NCBI GenBank assembly: GCA_015680685.1
Contig: MNCI01013673.1
Coordinates: 69,975 to 131,974 of the forward strand
From: Gnetum montanum
Taxonomy: Eukaryota > Streptophyta > Gnetopsida > Gnetales > Gnetaceae
DNA length: 62,000 bases
Direction: 5' to 3'
Shown: positions 33,332-45,074 of the stretch, piece by piece
Numbering within the stretch: the stretch's first letter is position 1
Layout of the letters: each line of letters opens with the position of its first letter
Position numbers and translations under genes: made by a program
Notes under the pieces: model-generated
Databases searched by the model: none
What the model was told of the DNA's origin: nothing
The model's input: the letters and a program-made list of their open reading frames with translations, nothing else

Positions 33332-35105
33332 ATGTCTCTGTCACAAGACTATGATAATGCAACAACTAGTAGGGCAATTCATTGGAGAACCAACGAATTA
33401 TATGATGAAGAAGACAAAGTTTGGAGTACTCAATCTGATGTAGGGGTTTCCTATGAACATAAACAAAGATAACATTGTCCCAACTCACGAATGCATAACC
33501 TACCCAGTGATGATGAACCCCTACTGGCCACTAAGCTTCTAACACATACAAGAGGCTATTTGAATATCCTACAGGCATCATAAGAAAAGGCGTCTACCCA
33601 AGCTTGACTTAAACAACTTTCCCAAGTTCTTAGGAGGTTATGAATTAGATCTGCAACAACATTTATGAGCCTTCTATGATGATGGTGCATGGAAAAACAT
33701 TGATAATGGATGGCAAAAACTTAAGCTCTTTCCTATGACACTCGTTGGCCACGCAAAAGTATGGTATAGGTCCTTAAAACCAAAATCAATCTAACGTTGG
33801 CCAACAATGGTAGAGATCTTCAACGAAAGATATCAAACTTATGCAAGAGTGTTAGCTTTGAGGAAACAAATCGAAGAGTGGAAATAAGCACAACATGAAC
33901 CCTTGGACATGGCTTTAGAAAATATTATGCATTGTTAAACAACTACCCAAGCCATGAGTTCTCTAAGGAAAGGTTAATGTACGACATCATAGATGGACTT
34001 CGTAATGAAACAAGAGAAACCCTAGGGATGTATGCTCGAGGTCAACTATACGAGGTACAAACCCATAAACTCCAAGAGCTTATTAAGAGGGTAGCAAAAG
34101 AAGAAGGAGAAATGGCTAAATGGGAGAATGTTGAAAACTCTCAATGAGACCAAAATCTCGAATTAGAAAAGGTCCATAGCCATAAAGAGGAGAAATCAAC
34201 TCACCACAAGGAGGTGGAACCATCTTTGCCAGTACTACAATCATTAGATGAAGTTGAGGCAAAGATCAATAGCATGATGGAATGGATACATGAAAAATGT
34301 GGAGAATATGCCAACATTATTGGAGATAGAGTTATGACAACCCAAGAAACAGGAAAAAACACCTTTAGATGGTCGGAAAGAAGGCTTGAAGAGAATAAGA
34401 ACTTAACTGCCAATCATACGTATCAATGCAACATTTGTCTATACGATCATCCCAAGGGCCAATGCCCAATCCTATCACATTTACATGAGCATTGGAGAAG
34501 AATGTTACATCCAGAGNGTACATTACACTTCTTCTCAATTTCAACATTCTCATCCTTCATCTCCTTCTACATCGCCACCAAGTGTTCCAGAAGGTTTTGC
34601 ACCACAGCATCAACCCATGAATGTTACTTGTGCTTCTACTATCAATAGTAGTGGGAATCCTCCATAACATCATAGGCGTTCCTTCTTTAGACATGACTGT
34701 AGAAAGGGACACCATAGTTCATAAACCACTACATCTGCTAACTCGGCACAAGTCCAACACTGTGGTTCATCTTCCTCTTCAAACCCAATGCCTCGTGTTA
34801 CCTTATTAGAGCCACCACTCAATGCTCCAACAACCATGGGGCCCAATGAATATTTCCACATGGGGAGACATGTTGATCCTTGCATACCATCTTACGATCA
34901 CAAGTACCATAGTGGGTCAACTCCTTATAAATTAACCACATCTTATAACTTGCCCCACTATGTCAACTCTAATCAAGTGTGTGAACCCCAATGGGGTAAG
35001 TATGATTGGGTCTTAATATTTCCAACATGCAAGGATCACAACCTTCAATTTATTAATTCTACCCATGCTCAACTATTTAGTTATGGGCGGTATCCCCCAT
35101 TCTAA
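33332..35105 (+). pseudogene. gag of element B, broken
   Basis: ATG at 33332 (MSLSQDYDNATTS); ends at the stop after 35102 (GRYPPF). Core blocks are LKLFPMTLVGHAKVWY, EEWK-stop-AQHEPLDMAL and IIDGLRNETRETLGMYARGQ, with the zinc-knuckle-like CNICLYDHPKGQC at about 34425-34465. The frame changes at 34517, where a single N marks loss of about 200 bp relative to element A. Private stops occur at about 33667 and 33886. Downstream frame 34518-35105 carries the Tyr/Pro/His-rich tail. Confidence 0.75.
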
Positions 35106-36469
35106 CAATAGTAGAATTAATAAATGTTTTCATTTTCTTCAGTTTTACAACTTTTTGTTTTCCAATTTTTGACCTTTTAATTTATTGCTTTATCCTTCTA
35201 TCTTTTTATCTTTTTTTGAGTAATCTCATCTATGAATAAAGCACTCATGTGACTCATTGGTTGAGGTGTTGTTCTATGCTATCAAGTCTCAGGTAACTAA
35301 TTATTTAAACAGCAAGCCCACAACATCCACCTACCCATTCCATTAATAAAAGGTTCTACCTTGGGTACAATGATATTCCTAATCATTAAAACTTAAAGTA
35401 ACCTTGTGTTATTATACCCAGAGTGAAGAAGGATGGACTAAGCAAGAATGACTAGGGTGTGACATCAAGGGGACTTGTGGATTCTCTTTGGTGACATCCA
35501 TGGAAGTTATCATATAGCTTGGTTGTACTAAGATCCTTGTAGATCTAATGAAAAATGGGAGTAAGAGTAATCAAAAGGCTCTCAATCAAGAAAACTCAAT
35601 GTTTTTCTGGGGGGTCCCACTGGAAAGACATGCACCCATGCCTAAAGGTAGGCGGCTTCTCTGGCTTAAGCATTCATTCAAAAAAAAAGGAGAAAAAGAA
35701 GAAGAAGAGTGTCACAAAGAAAAATCACTCCTCCCTTGTACGAAACACCAAGTGATTGTATGCCTTGCTATCATGGTGCTCTTATGGTTGTCCATCATTG
35801 GATGAAGCAATGTGATGTCACTAATCAGAGGAATGGACTTGGCCCTAATTTTTTGAGTGATAGGTTAATGACACATTAATCATGTCTTACATAGAGGATT
35901 CATTGTGCCCTAGGCCAGTTACCTCATGTTCCAATCTCTGCAATCCCTTCTACAATTCATCTCATCTCACTATCCAAGAATTTGTCACTCATGACTTGTA
36001 TAGTGTTGAATTTATACCTCATCATGGTGGTATCTACATGTGTGTGTTTTGTCACATCAGTGTAGATTACATTTAACCCTTCTAGTTCCTATGGACATTT
36101 TAAGGTGTGGTTATGTAAGGGCATTATAGCTTGAAACCTGCTTTGGGGAGGACCAACTTGCGTGACTTTTGTAATTTGTACTCATCACACATTACCCTCA
36201 CATCATTTTACACCCTTCGAATATTGCATTACCAACATTCTTCTTTCCCTTATCATCCTTTTGGTTCAAACATTCCTATGTACCAACACATGTCCTTTTC
36301 CTCATACTCTTCATGACTTCCATCACTAGATTTGACACCATTATCCTTTTTGTGCCTTTAGGCTTGATCAATATTACCCTAGACCCTTAACATTGACTTC
36401 AAGTCCTTCGTTTTTTGAGTTGGGAATTTCAAAAATTTATCAATTTTTTCTAAGTACCCTACTTTAAAT
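35106..36469 (+). other. gag-ORF2 spacer of element B
   Basis: No long ORF. It matches the spacer of element A at 10741-12085. The 85-codon ORF at 35548 is not kept in A and is rejected as a gene. Confidence 0.5.
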
Positions 36470-36564
36470 AGGCCACAATATCGCATATGTGATATCATGT
36501 CTAACGCAATATCATGGATGCATTATTGCATACGCGATATCGCATCCTACAAAAACTATAAATA
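36470..36564 (+). promoter_or_regulatory. Internal promoter-like module of element B
   Basis: An array of GATATC-type palindromes (CAATATCGCA, GTGATATCATG, GCAATATCATG, ACGCGATATCGC) is followed 15 bp later by CTATAAATATGCC (TATAAATA at 36557-36564). This is the same layout as the U3 of the LTRs (palindromes, then CCTATAAATA). It lies about 495 bp ahead of the ORF2 ATG. Promoter activity is inference. Confidence 0.55.
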
Positions 36565-37059
36565 TGCCCCCCCTGCAAACATCAACATCATTTGCAACTA
36601 TTCATGCTGGGGAGTTTTTCAAATTTTCTTATACAACTTTTGATTGCGTACCTCTTATTCCAACAACCATAACTCACTTGCTAGTGCTCTGATTTTCATT
36701 CTGCTTGAACCTATCTGAACCCAGAGTGTTCAACTTAGCCATGGGGAAGGGGTATACTCTGAATTGTGCACAAATTTTTTGAAATCTTTCATCACCTATA
36801 GGACAGTATCAAGGGTAATTAATTATATAAAAATGATAAACATGTGCCAAAAACAACTTCATCTCCTCACTTATACCAGGAAATTAAAATTGTGAAGCCA
36901 TCTAATCAAAGTAGGTCAAAAACATTTTGGGGACATTTTCACAAAAATTCCTAACTTTAAATCACATAGAATAAGAGACGAATTCATTAAGGTAAGAAGT
37001 AAGGTATACCTTAACTTTGGTAAGCAACCTTACTAATGACTGATCCCGTGTGATTGCAA
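36565..37059 (+). other. ORF2 leader of element B
   Basis: Single-copy counterpart of the region duplicated in element A (10131-10540). No ORF. Confidence 0.5.
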
Positions 37060-39858
37060 ATGGCCCCAAAGCGTAGACAACAAGAAGGACCCTCTCAAGG
37101 TGTGTCCAAGCAACCTAGGAGAGGCATAGGACAAGCATCTCTCGAACAACATGCAGAATAGGAGGCATAATCATTTAGCATCCATCAAAATTCTCCAGCT
37201 ACTATACAATTGGAACAAGCAGAAGGAGGAGCTACTGTAGCACTTGAATAGGGACAACAACTCATGTTGTCCCTGAAGTGTGTTCAGGCCATTCGTGAAA
37301 AGTCCATGTCGGCTGCAGTGATTATGGAATTGAATTTCATACCTTTCACAAAATTTGCTCCTGAGACTGTTAGGGACCAACTCAAAGGATCTCCATTATC
37401 ACCTATCCTCTCTAAAAGTGGTGCCTAATACTTAGGAAAAATGTACCAATTTTGGCACAATAAGGAAGAAGGCACCATAGTCAACATTTGTGGTGTGTCT
37501 ATAGATTTTTCCACCAAGGCCATCTTGAAAGTGTTGAACATTTTGAATATAGGGCCAAAAATTGCTCACCTATCCACTTGCTCCAATGCTGATGCACGAA
37601 GAGTTTGGTTGAATTGGGTGTATGGCAAAGAAGACAAAACATATGGAGAGTTGACGCTGGAAGAAAGGATATACTTCAAGATTGGCGCTTATCACATCTT
37701 CCCCACGAGAGGATTAAAAAGAATCTCAACATATGCGGCAATAGGAAGTGCGATATTGATGGGAAAGGCTAATGCTAACCTTTCTAATCTATATCTCATG
37801 GAGATCTTGAGGCGATTTGAAGAACACAAGATAGGGAAGTTTGTGTTGCCCTTCCTTTGTCTCATCAGGAAGCTATGCAAATGTGCTGGTATTCTGGGGT
37901 ACACTAACGATGTCCTCAGAAGAGCCTAGAATGCTTCGTTCACTGAACTGCTGAAGCCACCAACTTCAAGAAAAAGTGCTAGTGGGATACTAGAACTAGA
38001 GCAAGAGCAAGAATAGATGGTGGAACCCACTACAACTCAAACTATAGAGCCTAGCCAACATCCAAGCATGAGGTCCAATCAACAACAAGAAGTAGGGCCT
38101 AACATGAGCCAGCGAGATCAATTGCCGCCACCACTGCAGGATTACCAACCGTCAATGAGCCACCTCAAGGCCATCGCTGAGATGGTTAGTTGAGGAAGTT
38201 GTGATGATGCTAATCTCTTATGTATCATTGATGACACCATACGATTCACAATTTCTATTGATCGTGCATGGGGTGAGGTGTCCATCCAAACAAGAGGAGG
38301 GGAGACTCATTGATCACAATAGATTTTAGGGAATGTTGCATCTTTTTAGGTGGAATTGAAAATAGGTGAAGGGGCCATAGTGGTGGTCATGTAGCACCAA
38401 GATGTAGCAGGAATTACAAAAGTGGTCATAGACCACATCAAAGAATCTTTTAACATCCTTGTTGTGCCACCGATAGATTTCACAGGAGCACAAGATGCTC
38501 AAACTCTGGCCAGTCCCTCAATGACTCCTATGAAGCATGAGGATGTCCTTGATCAATTGCTGCAAATAGGATAAGTAATGACATCCTTGTTTGACATTCC
38601 ACAAGATGTCACGGTAGCATAATTAGACCTCATCTCCATCAAAGGAAAGCTGGTCATGGTAAAGATTAGGGCTGAGCACACGGAAGCGGAGTTGATAAGA
38701 CTATAGGAGAGGCTTGTCACCTTGTAAGCTACACAACAATACCCATCTTAGTTTGTTCTTGCAGACTAGCTAGACACTTTTAGGATAGAGTAGCTTAATA
38801 AACTATTGGTGGACAATAAAAGAGTGGCAGAGGAGAAAGAGAAGGTCGATTAGGATGCCTCCAAGGCACAAGTGCAAACCTATGTGCAATCCAAGGCACT
38901 CAAAGCCTTACAGGAGGAGAATAAATAGCTTGCTATTGACAACCTTTGGTTAACCACTATGGAGAAACAGAAGAATGTTCTTGAGAAAAAATTTCAGCAA
39001 TTATGAGAACAATTGGTTAGGGTTAACTAAGACATGAATTTTTTGGCTAGAGAGAATCAAATCCTTTCAATGGGGGAGGTACGCGCAATCTGTTAGAAAA
39101 TGGCCACTAAAATAAGTGTGTGGAAAAATGAAGCCAAGCGGCATGAAAAGTTAAAGGAGAACTTTAGAGACCAGGTGGGAATGTATAAGAAAGTCATAGA
39201 AAAGGAGATCCATATGGCCAAGGCCCACATCAACACTTTTAGTGCTCAACACACTAATTGGCGGGCCATATTGGACACATATGCATTTTCCCACTAGGAA
39301 AAACTTAAAAGCTGGGACCTGCAGATTCAAGACCTCATGGAGTACATGGAATTGGCAAACCTGCGGTATGCCAGTCTAGCCATGTTGATAGAAGGATTCC
39401 TAAGAATAGATCTCGAGAACCAGGTAGCTACCACCTATGCCAAATATGAAGTAGAATTTGTGTAGTACAAACAAATATTGTAGAAGCTAGAAGTTGCAAA
39501 TTCTAAACTAGAGGTGGTTAAAACTAGCTACCAAGGCCAGAGAGATGTCATAGCAAACTTGGCTCGATGGCTTACGAATTTTCAAGAGTACACGAATAAA
39601 GCTAGAGCCTACGAGGAGGAATGATAGTTGTTTGTAGCCTCGTATGTCAAAGCAAATAAGATGTTCTTGCAACTACTGTGCCCATGCAAGGTGCTGAATC
39701 CATCAAACATTGGACCATTAGCATGGACGACACAAGATCCCCAAAAGGAAGAGGAAAAGCTCTAGGAACTACTTTAGAGTCATCAAATTCCAACACTTGG
39801 AGCATGAGAAAAAGGAAAGCAACTCATGGAGGAGTCACTACCACCTAGAACCATATGA
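37060..39858 (+). pseudogene. ORF2 of element B: putative plant transposon domain plus coiled coil, with stops
   Basis: One frame from ATG 37060 (MAPKRRQQEG) to TGA 39856-39858, 932 codons, with more than fifteen in-frame stops. Codons about 120-290 (37441-37929) carry the domain: VSIDFSTKAILKVLNI, YGELTLEERIYFKIGAYHIF, KLCKCAGILGYTNDVL. Codons 330-560 are a low-complexity linker. Codons about 570-870 are Lys/Glu/Gln-rich with heptad character (coiled coil predicted by eye). Most stops are TAG or TAA where Gln is expected. Function unknown; the family is common in plant retroelements. Stops at codons 37, 123 and 598 are shared with element A. Confidence 0.75.
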
Positions 39859-40034
39859 GCCAAATAAAGTTTACAATTTTGCAATTTTGTAATTTTGTGT
39901 TGTGTCCCAATTTTTTTCTATTGAGATCTCCACTGCGACATGAATGAATCCCTAGTCAGTTAATAATCCCATACCTATCCACTATGTAATCAATGGGGCT
40001 TGTTCTCATTTTGTTTAACTCAAGGATGAGTTTT

Positions 40035-40052
40035 CATTCAGTCATGGGGGTA
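40035..40052 (+). other. Polypurine tract region of element B
   Basis: CAGTCATGGGGGTA lies immediately before the 3' LTR. The upstream AACTCAAGGATGAGTTTTCA parallels element A. Confidence 0.55.
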
Positions 40053-40886
40053 TGATGAATCATGATTCATTAGGTCACGATATTGCACTTGCAATATTGC
40101 ATATGCAATATTGCGGCCTAGCTCGTGATATTGTATATATGATATCGTAGCTCCTGTGCAAGCCTATAAATACACCTTAGGGGCATAGTGAAGAGGGGAG
40201 GTTTTTTAGTTAGAATTATTTTTCATTTTTAATCTTTCTCAACCCTTTCTCCCAGTGCATGCTCGTAGTGTGATGATTGTAATTGTATGGCATCCTTTAT
40301 TTGAGTGTGATGTACATGGACATGCACATGACTAGAAATAAAGATCGAGATTACTTCATCATTGCAGCACTCACTTAGTTTAATTATTTAATTGTTATTG
40401 TTATTTATTACTTTCGTAGTTAATATCTCTTCACCATAAACTCATTAAATGTGGAATGAGTATGACTTAATCACGAGCATTCAAGTGTGACTACTTGGTA
40501 TCCTAGTAGCGTACTTAGGCCATGCACTTGGTAATCCTAGTGGTAGTCATGCATGAGGTCCAAGATGTGTATGGATGATTAAGGAACAAATTCTCATTGC
40601 ACTTAGGCTAGCTTAGACTCTCTCCCCCTTTTCCTCTTAGCTTAATTAAAGTTATTTTCCATTGCCTCCAAGAGTAGCACTAGGTTAGAAACCACATCAT
40701 ACACCTCATTTTGGACTAAACGATACGTGACAAAGCATATACTAGTCTAGGTGGGAAGATAGCAGACTATGATCAATGAGTAACTATTTAGATATGACAA
40801 CTAGCCCGTCTGTAGAGTTCAACCGGATCGTGCATGAAACACTTGTATTCATATGGTTGAGTGTAGGGGTACCTCGCCACTCATCA
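40053..40886 (+). repeat. 3' LTR of element B
   Basis: 834 bp, TGATGAATCATGATTC ... CACTCATCA. TATA box 40165-40172, 112 bp from the start. The palindrome array is longer than in the 5' LTR. Many GATATC units have become AATATT or GATATT. Confidence 0.9.
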
Positions 40887-40891
40887 CCAAC

Positions 40892-41400
40892 ATAAAAAAT
40901 GCTCTCACCAGTCCATCAAGCATACATTGGAACACGTGATTAAGACATTAAAAAATTATTCTCAAAGAAATGTAGCACTTTAGAATGTTGTGGAGGAGCT
41001 AAAATCATATATAGGGCATGTCTAATAGAAGAAAAAATGTAGTTGAAGGTTAAATTTGAGAATTATGTAGCTAAAGAAAACAATTGTATTAAGAAGTTGC
41101 TTGTTAAGAATGAAAAAATGGCCAACCAAATATACACAATAAATAAAAAAATTATCTCATTTAAAAATGTTGCAGTCAACATTTATGATAGTAGAGACAT
41201 TAATGCCAATGTGGTCAATACTATCAAAGGTTTATGCCATGTTATAAAACCTTGTAATTTTAATACATTGTTCATGTCTTTTATAAATTCCAATGACCTT
41301 TGTATTGTACATGTGTTGAAAAAAATGATTAATATGTTAGCAATGAAAGTTGGTAAAAGATTATTTGATTGAGTTGAAGGAGACATCAAACAAGTATCTA
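40892..41400 (+). pseudogene. Unrecognised decayed ORF region, 3' part
   Basis: Continues the frame interrupted by element B (...NDSYQ joined to HKKCSHQSIKHTLEHVIKTL). After stops and a frame change, a 109-codon ORF at 41043-41372 follows, with Lys/Asn-rich, coiled-coil-like text. Family unknown. Confidence 0.4.
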
Positions 41401-41685
41401 AATAAGATAATCCAAAGGAAGAAACATGTATGTAGACTTGTTTGGATCACTTGTTTATGTATGTTGACATCCATATCATGAATGTTCATATGTAGGTGAT
41501 GTAGATAATGAAGCTTGCTGACTTCATCACCTTGATTGGTTAATCATGTGCAATAATTGATAGAGTGATGTAGTTGCTTATCATAGGTAGTTTAGATAGT
41601 GAAGTTTTTGTTATGTCATCATTTTCCCCATTCGTTATCACAAGAATGTCTTTTAGGTATGTATACCAACTTGGATGGAAATAGT

Positions 41686-42593
41686 TGATGAATCATGGTT
41701 TGTTAGGTTCTAATATTGAGTATGTGATATCGAGTAGAAGATATCAGGTACTCAATATTGAGTACAAGATATCGGGCATCCGATATCTCAACTTGGATAC
41801 AATATCATATACACGATATCGTGATTCCTATGTTGGCCTATAAATATAGCATTCAAGCACACGGGGAGGAGTCTTTGGCTAGTAAGTCTTTAGGGTCAAG
41901 TCTTTTGTTAGTTTTTAGTTAATTTTCAGTTCCTTTTCCCACGTGCATGCATGCAATGTGATGCTTGTAATTATACGGAACCTTTGTTCGAGTGTGATGT
42001 ACTTGGACATGCACACAATCGACAATAAAGATCGAGATTACTCCATCATTGCAACATTCATTTAGTTTTTCATTATTTAATTGTTAATTATTATTTATTA
42101 TTTTCTTAGTTAATATTTCTTTATCATCATTTACTATTCTTGTTGTTAATGTGGAATGAGTACATCTTAATCACGAACATTTAAGTGTCACTATGTGGAA
42201 ACCTAGTAGTGTATCAAGTAGTGCTTGAGTAATGTGCACTTGGTAATCCCAGACGTAGTACATGAAGTCCAAGATGCATACGAATGATTAAGGATGGATG
42301 CTCATCGTACTTAGGCTAGCTTAGATGTTATTTCATATTTCTTATTAGCTTAATCAAGATTATTTCTCATTGTCTTTAGGAGTAGCATAGTGTTAGAAAT
42401 CACATCATACACCTCACTTTGGACTAAACCATATGTGACAAAGTAAATACTAGTCTAGGTGGGAAGGCAACGAACTACGATCAACGTATAACTATCTAGG
42501 TGCCACAACTAGTCTATCTACGAAGTTGGATCGAATCATGCATACATGCTCATATTCATATGGTTGAGCATAGGGGTACCTCGCTACTCATTA
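41686..42593 (+). repeat. 5' LTR of element D
   Basis: 908 bp, TGATGAATCATGGTTTG ... CTACTCATTA (terminal CA lost). TATA 41839-41846, 153 bp into the LTR. The palindrome array contains GATATCGAGTAG, AGATATCAGG, AGATATCGGG, CCGATATCTC and ACGATATCGTG. Confidence 0.85.
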
Positions 42594-42727
42594 TTGGCAC
42601 TGTTGCCAGGGACTGTGCTAGTTATCTAGATTAGTTATATCATACAAGATTGCTGTAATAGGGTATTAATGATATATATTTTAGGCAAAGAAATTATATT
42701 CAAGTAAGTCACACACAATTCACAACC

Positions 42728-43221
42728 ATGTCTCTTTCATAAGATAGTGATAACGCAATATCTAGTGAGGTAATTCATTGGAGAACCAATGAAGAAGTTT
42801 GGAGTACTCAATCTTATGGAGGAGTTTTATATGTTCATAAATACCCTAATGATAGTTAAGGACTTTTGTCATCCAACTTAGATACCTCTAGTGAAGATGG
42901 GACATCCTCGAGAACGAGGGGGCCTGTAAGGCCTAGGACCTTCTTAATGGGTAGCAAGAGTACATTAGGGGATAACTGGAAGACTTACAAAAGTCATGAC
43001 GAGTTTTTCAATTCCCTCTCTTTCTCGACTCTTTCAATGTCAGGTTATGACATGGATGACTATTCCTCAAGGGGTTGACATAGAAATAAAAATCGAACCC
43101 ACAGGCAAAGTTAGGAACACCAACATGAACAAAGACAATATCATCCCAACTCACAAACTCATAACCTACTTAGTGATGATGAACCCCTGCTGGCTGCTAA
43201 GAGTCTAATACATATACAAGA
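42728..43221 (+). pseudogene. gag N-terminus of element D
   Basis: MSLS-stop-DSDNAIS matches MSLSQDYDNAT of A and B, followed by the EVWSTQS block. A stretch of about 70 codons (42866-43078, DTSSEDGTSSRTRG...) is inserted relative to A and B. Then QHNLLSDDEPLLAAKSL-like text returns before the C1 insertion. Confidence 0.65.
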
Positions 43222-44824
43222 TGAAACACCGTAGAAATTGCGAATCGGCCTAAGGTGAAGATTCACGATTCGGGCGAAAGTCTGCGACAAAAATCCAGAA
43301 GACAGAGCAAGGCAAAGAGGCACGCAACATCAAGCTTCCAAGTTTCTTATGAATTTCAACCTTACTTTGTTTTCTCTCTTTACGCTACATTACGCAACAT
43401 AGCGTAGTGTCGCTCAACATAACTCTATTTAACATAGCCCAATATTAGAAAGTAACTTACTTCAGCGAATGGGACGAAGTTTAAGGACTAAGACTTATTG
43501 CATATTCCACTAAGTCCTTTGTTCAAGGCTGAGTTTACACTTCATTACGTAGGGCAGCGTAATGAGCTTTGAGAAAGTCAAAGTCAGAGTCCAAAGAAGT
43601 GAAGCGGATGGATTTCTTCTTTTTTGTAGATTGGTCGCTTTACGCTTATTACACTACGCAACGTAAACAAGCGTAATTTATTATAAAATTTACCATTTTT
43701 ACGCTCTATTATGCTTTGCAGCATAAATGAGTGAAAAATAGCTTGAGCTAACTACTTTTATGCTCTATTACTCTCCGCCATGCTACGTAGCGTAAATGAG
43801 CGTAATACAGCCTAAAGTCAACTAAGGCAGTACCTGGCATGCACTTGCTATCCATACGCACAATACGCTCATCAACGTATCATAGCATAATCATGAAGCG
43901 GCTTCAACGGAAGTGGTTGACAACGTACTTTGCCCTCTTTCCCAAAAGCATGATGCGACATGACTAGTTTCAATGCAAAGTTTGCCAAGTGAACGGTATT
44001 TTGAAGGTTTGAGACACGTGTCATCAAGGCCGTGCCTTCTCCAAGCACTACCGAACCTATAAATACTCTAGTTGCTGAAGAAAGAAGGGATTTGGATCTT
44101 TAGCTTTTCTGTGAGGACATCACCTTTGAGCAAAGACAGAAGACATTTGCTTGAGCATTGGTAGTAGGAGCGATCAGTCCTTTGGCAAAAATACAGTTCG
44201 CTCCATTGGCGATCATTGGTAGTTTTGAGCAAAGACTACCAAAGACAAAGGGAGCAGATCAAAGATTGAGAGATCGTTTGGTGCGGTCAGCAAGATTTAT
44301 TGATCAGAAACAGTTGATCGATAGACGTCCAGGCTTGATCTTCCTTGCATCCCATCTTTGGCTTACGAGGTAGACCGAGCTTCATTTTGTACTCCTTGTT
44401 GAGCAGTTTTCTTGTTATTTTATGTATGCTTCGCACAAGATAAGTAGAGTTTGCCATTGGAACTCTATATACAATATTCTCAGTCTTTAAGTCAAAACAT
44501 AGATCTTGGAACTGTGCATCTTTCTTAAATTCGATCCTCCTTGTTGTGCTAACATTGTCGTTATTTCAATTTATTTACATCGTTTTCTACTCCTTTCAGG
44601 ATTCGTTGAATCAATCTGTTTCGTGGAATATCTATGTAATACACATATTATCGCGATATTCGTCTATTTACTGATTGAGTAAGTCCTTGTCTGATTGACA
44701 AGACCATTCAGGGCACCACGAATTCGTTTTCTTTAGCATGACCCTTGCACGGATCCATGGTTAAGACTGTGTATACGGATTTCCATTCGGTATTTTCCAG
44801 CGATCAATGTTTTCTGTCGTTATA
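43222..44824 (+). repeat. 5' LTR of element C1
   Basis: 1603 bp. The end is set by analogy with C2 (GTCGTTATA against GTCAGTACA), so its CA terminus has become TA. TATA box 44058-44065. The region 43370-43860 has repeated TTACGC/GCGTAA half-palindromes (ACGCTCTATTA, GCGTAAATGAGCGTAA). The partner LTR is outside the window. Confidence 0.7.
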
Positions 44825-44830
44825 GTTTTC

Positions 44831-44847
44831 TGGCGCTAGAAGGAGGG
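44831..44847 (+). other. Primer binding site of element C1
   Basis: TGGCGCTAGAAGGAGGG, identical to the C2 site at 50499. The primer tRNA was not assigned with confidence. Confidence 0.6.
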
Positions 44848-45074
44848 CCTGAACCTCCAGTCCATATTTTACGGGTAGCCCTGTAAGCGATCCATACCCA
44901 CATCTATAAAAACATAAATGTAATACCTCTAGGGAATTTTATGAAATTGTGTGGTGTAGATTGGTCACAACAATGATTCCTTTAGAATCCTACAAGGTAA
45001 AAAGCCCAATCATAATTCTATTTGGCTGTCGCCTTTTAGATTCTATCATTTGTTGTCATTAACCTATCTGAGAA

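Larger units (their letters stand above)
32405..40886 (+). mobile_element. Element B: LTR retrotransposon with gag, internal promoter-like module and ORF2, no pol
   Basis: 8.48 kb, LTRs 32405-33190 and 40053-40886, perfect target duplication CCAAC (32400-32404 and 40887-40891). Interior order: PBS, gag, 1.36 kb spacer, palindrome array with TATAAATA, 0.5 kb leader, ORF2, polypurine tract. It is the sister of element A in opposite orientation. No pol domain was seen, so mobilisation would need enzymes from another element. Confidence 0.9.
41686..43221 (+). mobile_element. Element D: 5' LTR, PBS and gag start, truncated by element C1
   Basis: Third copy of the A/B family on this side. LTR 41686-42593, PBS TTGGCACTGTTGCCAGGGA at 42594, gag from ATG 42728. 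It stops at 43221 where C1 begins; the remainder should lie beyond the window. Confidence 0.85.

Noticed and set aside
35548-35805. 85-codon plus ORF in the gag-ORF2 spacer of B
   Set aside because: Not open at the homologous place in A; Lys-rich from an A/G tract.
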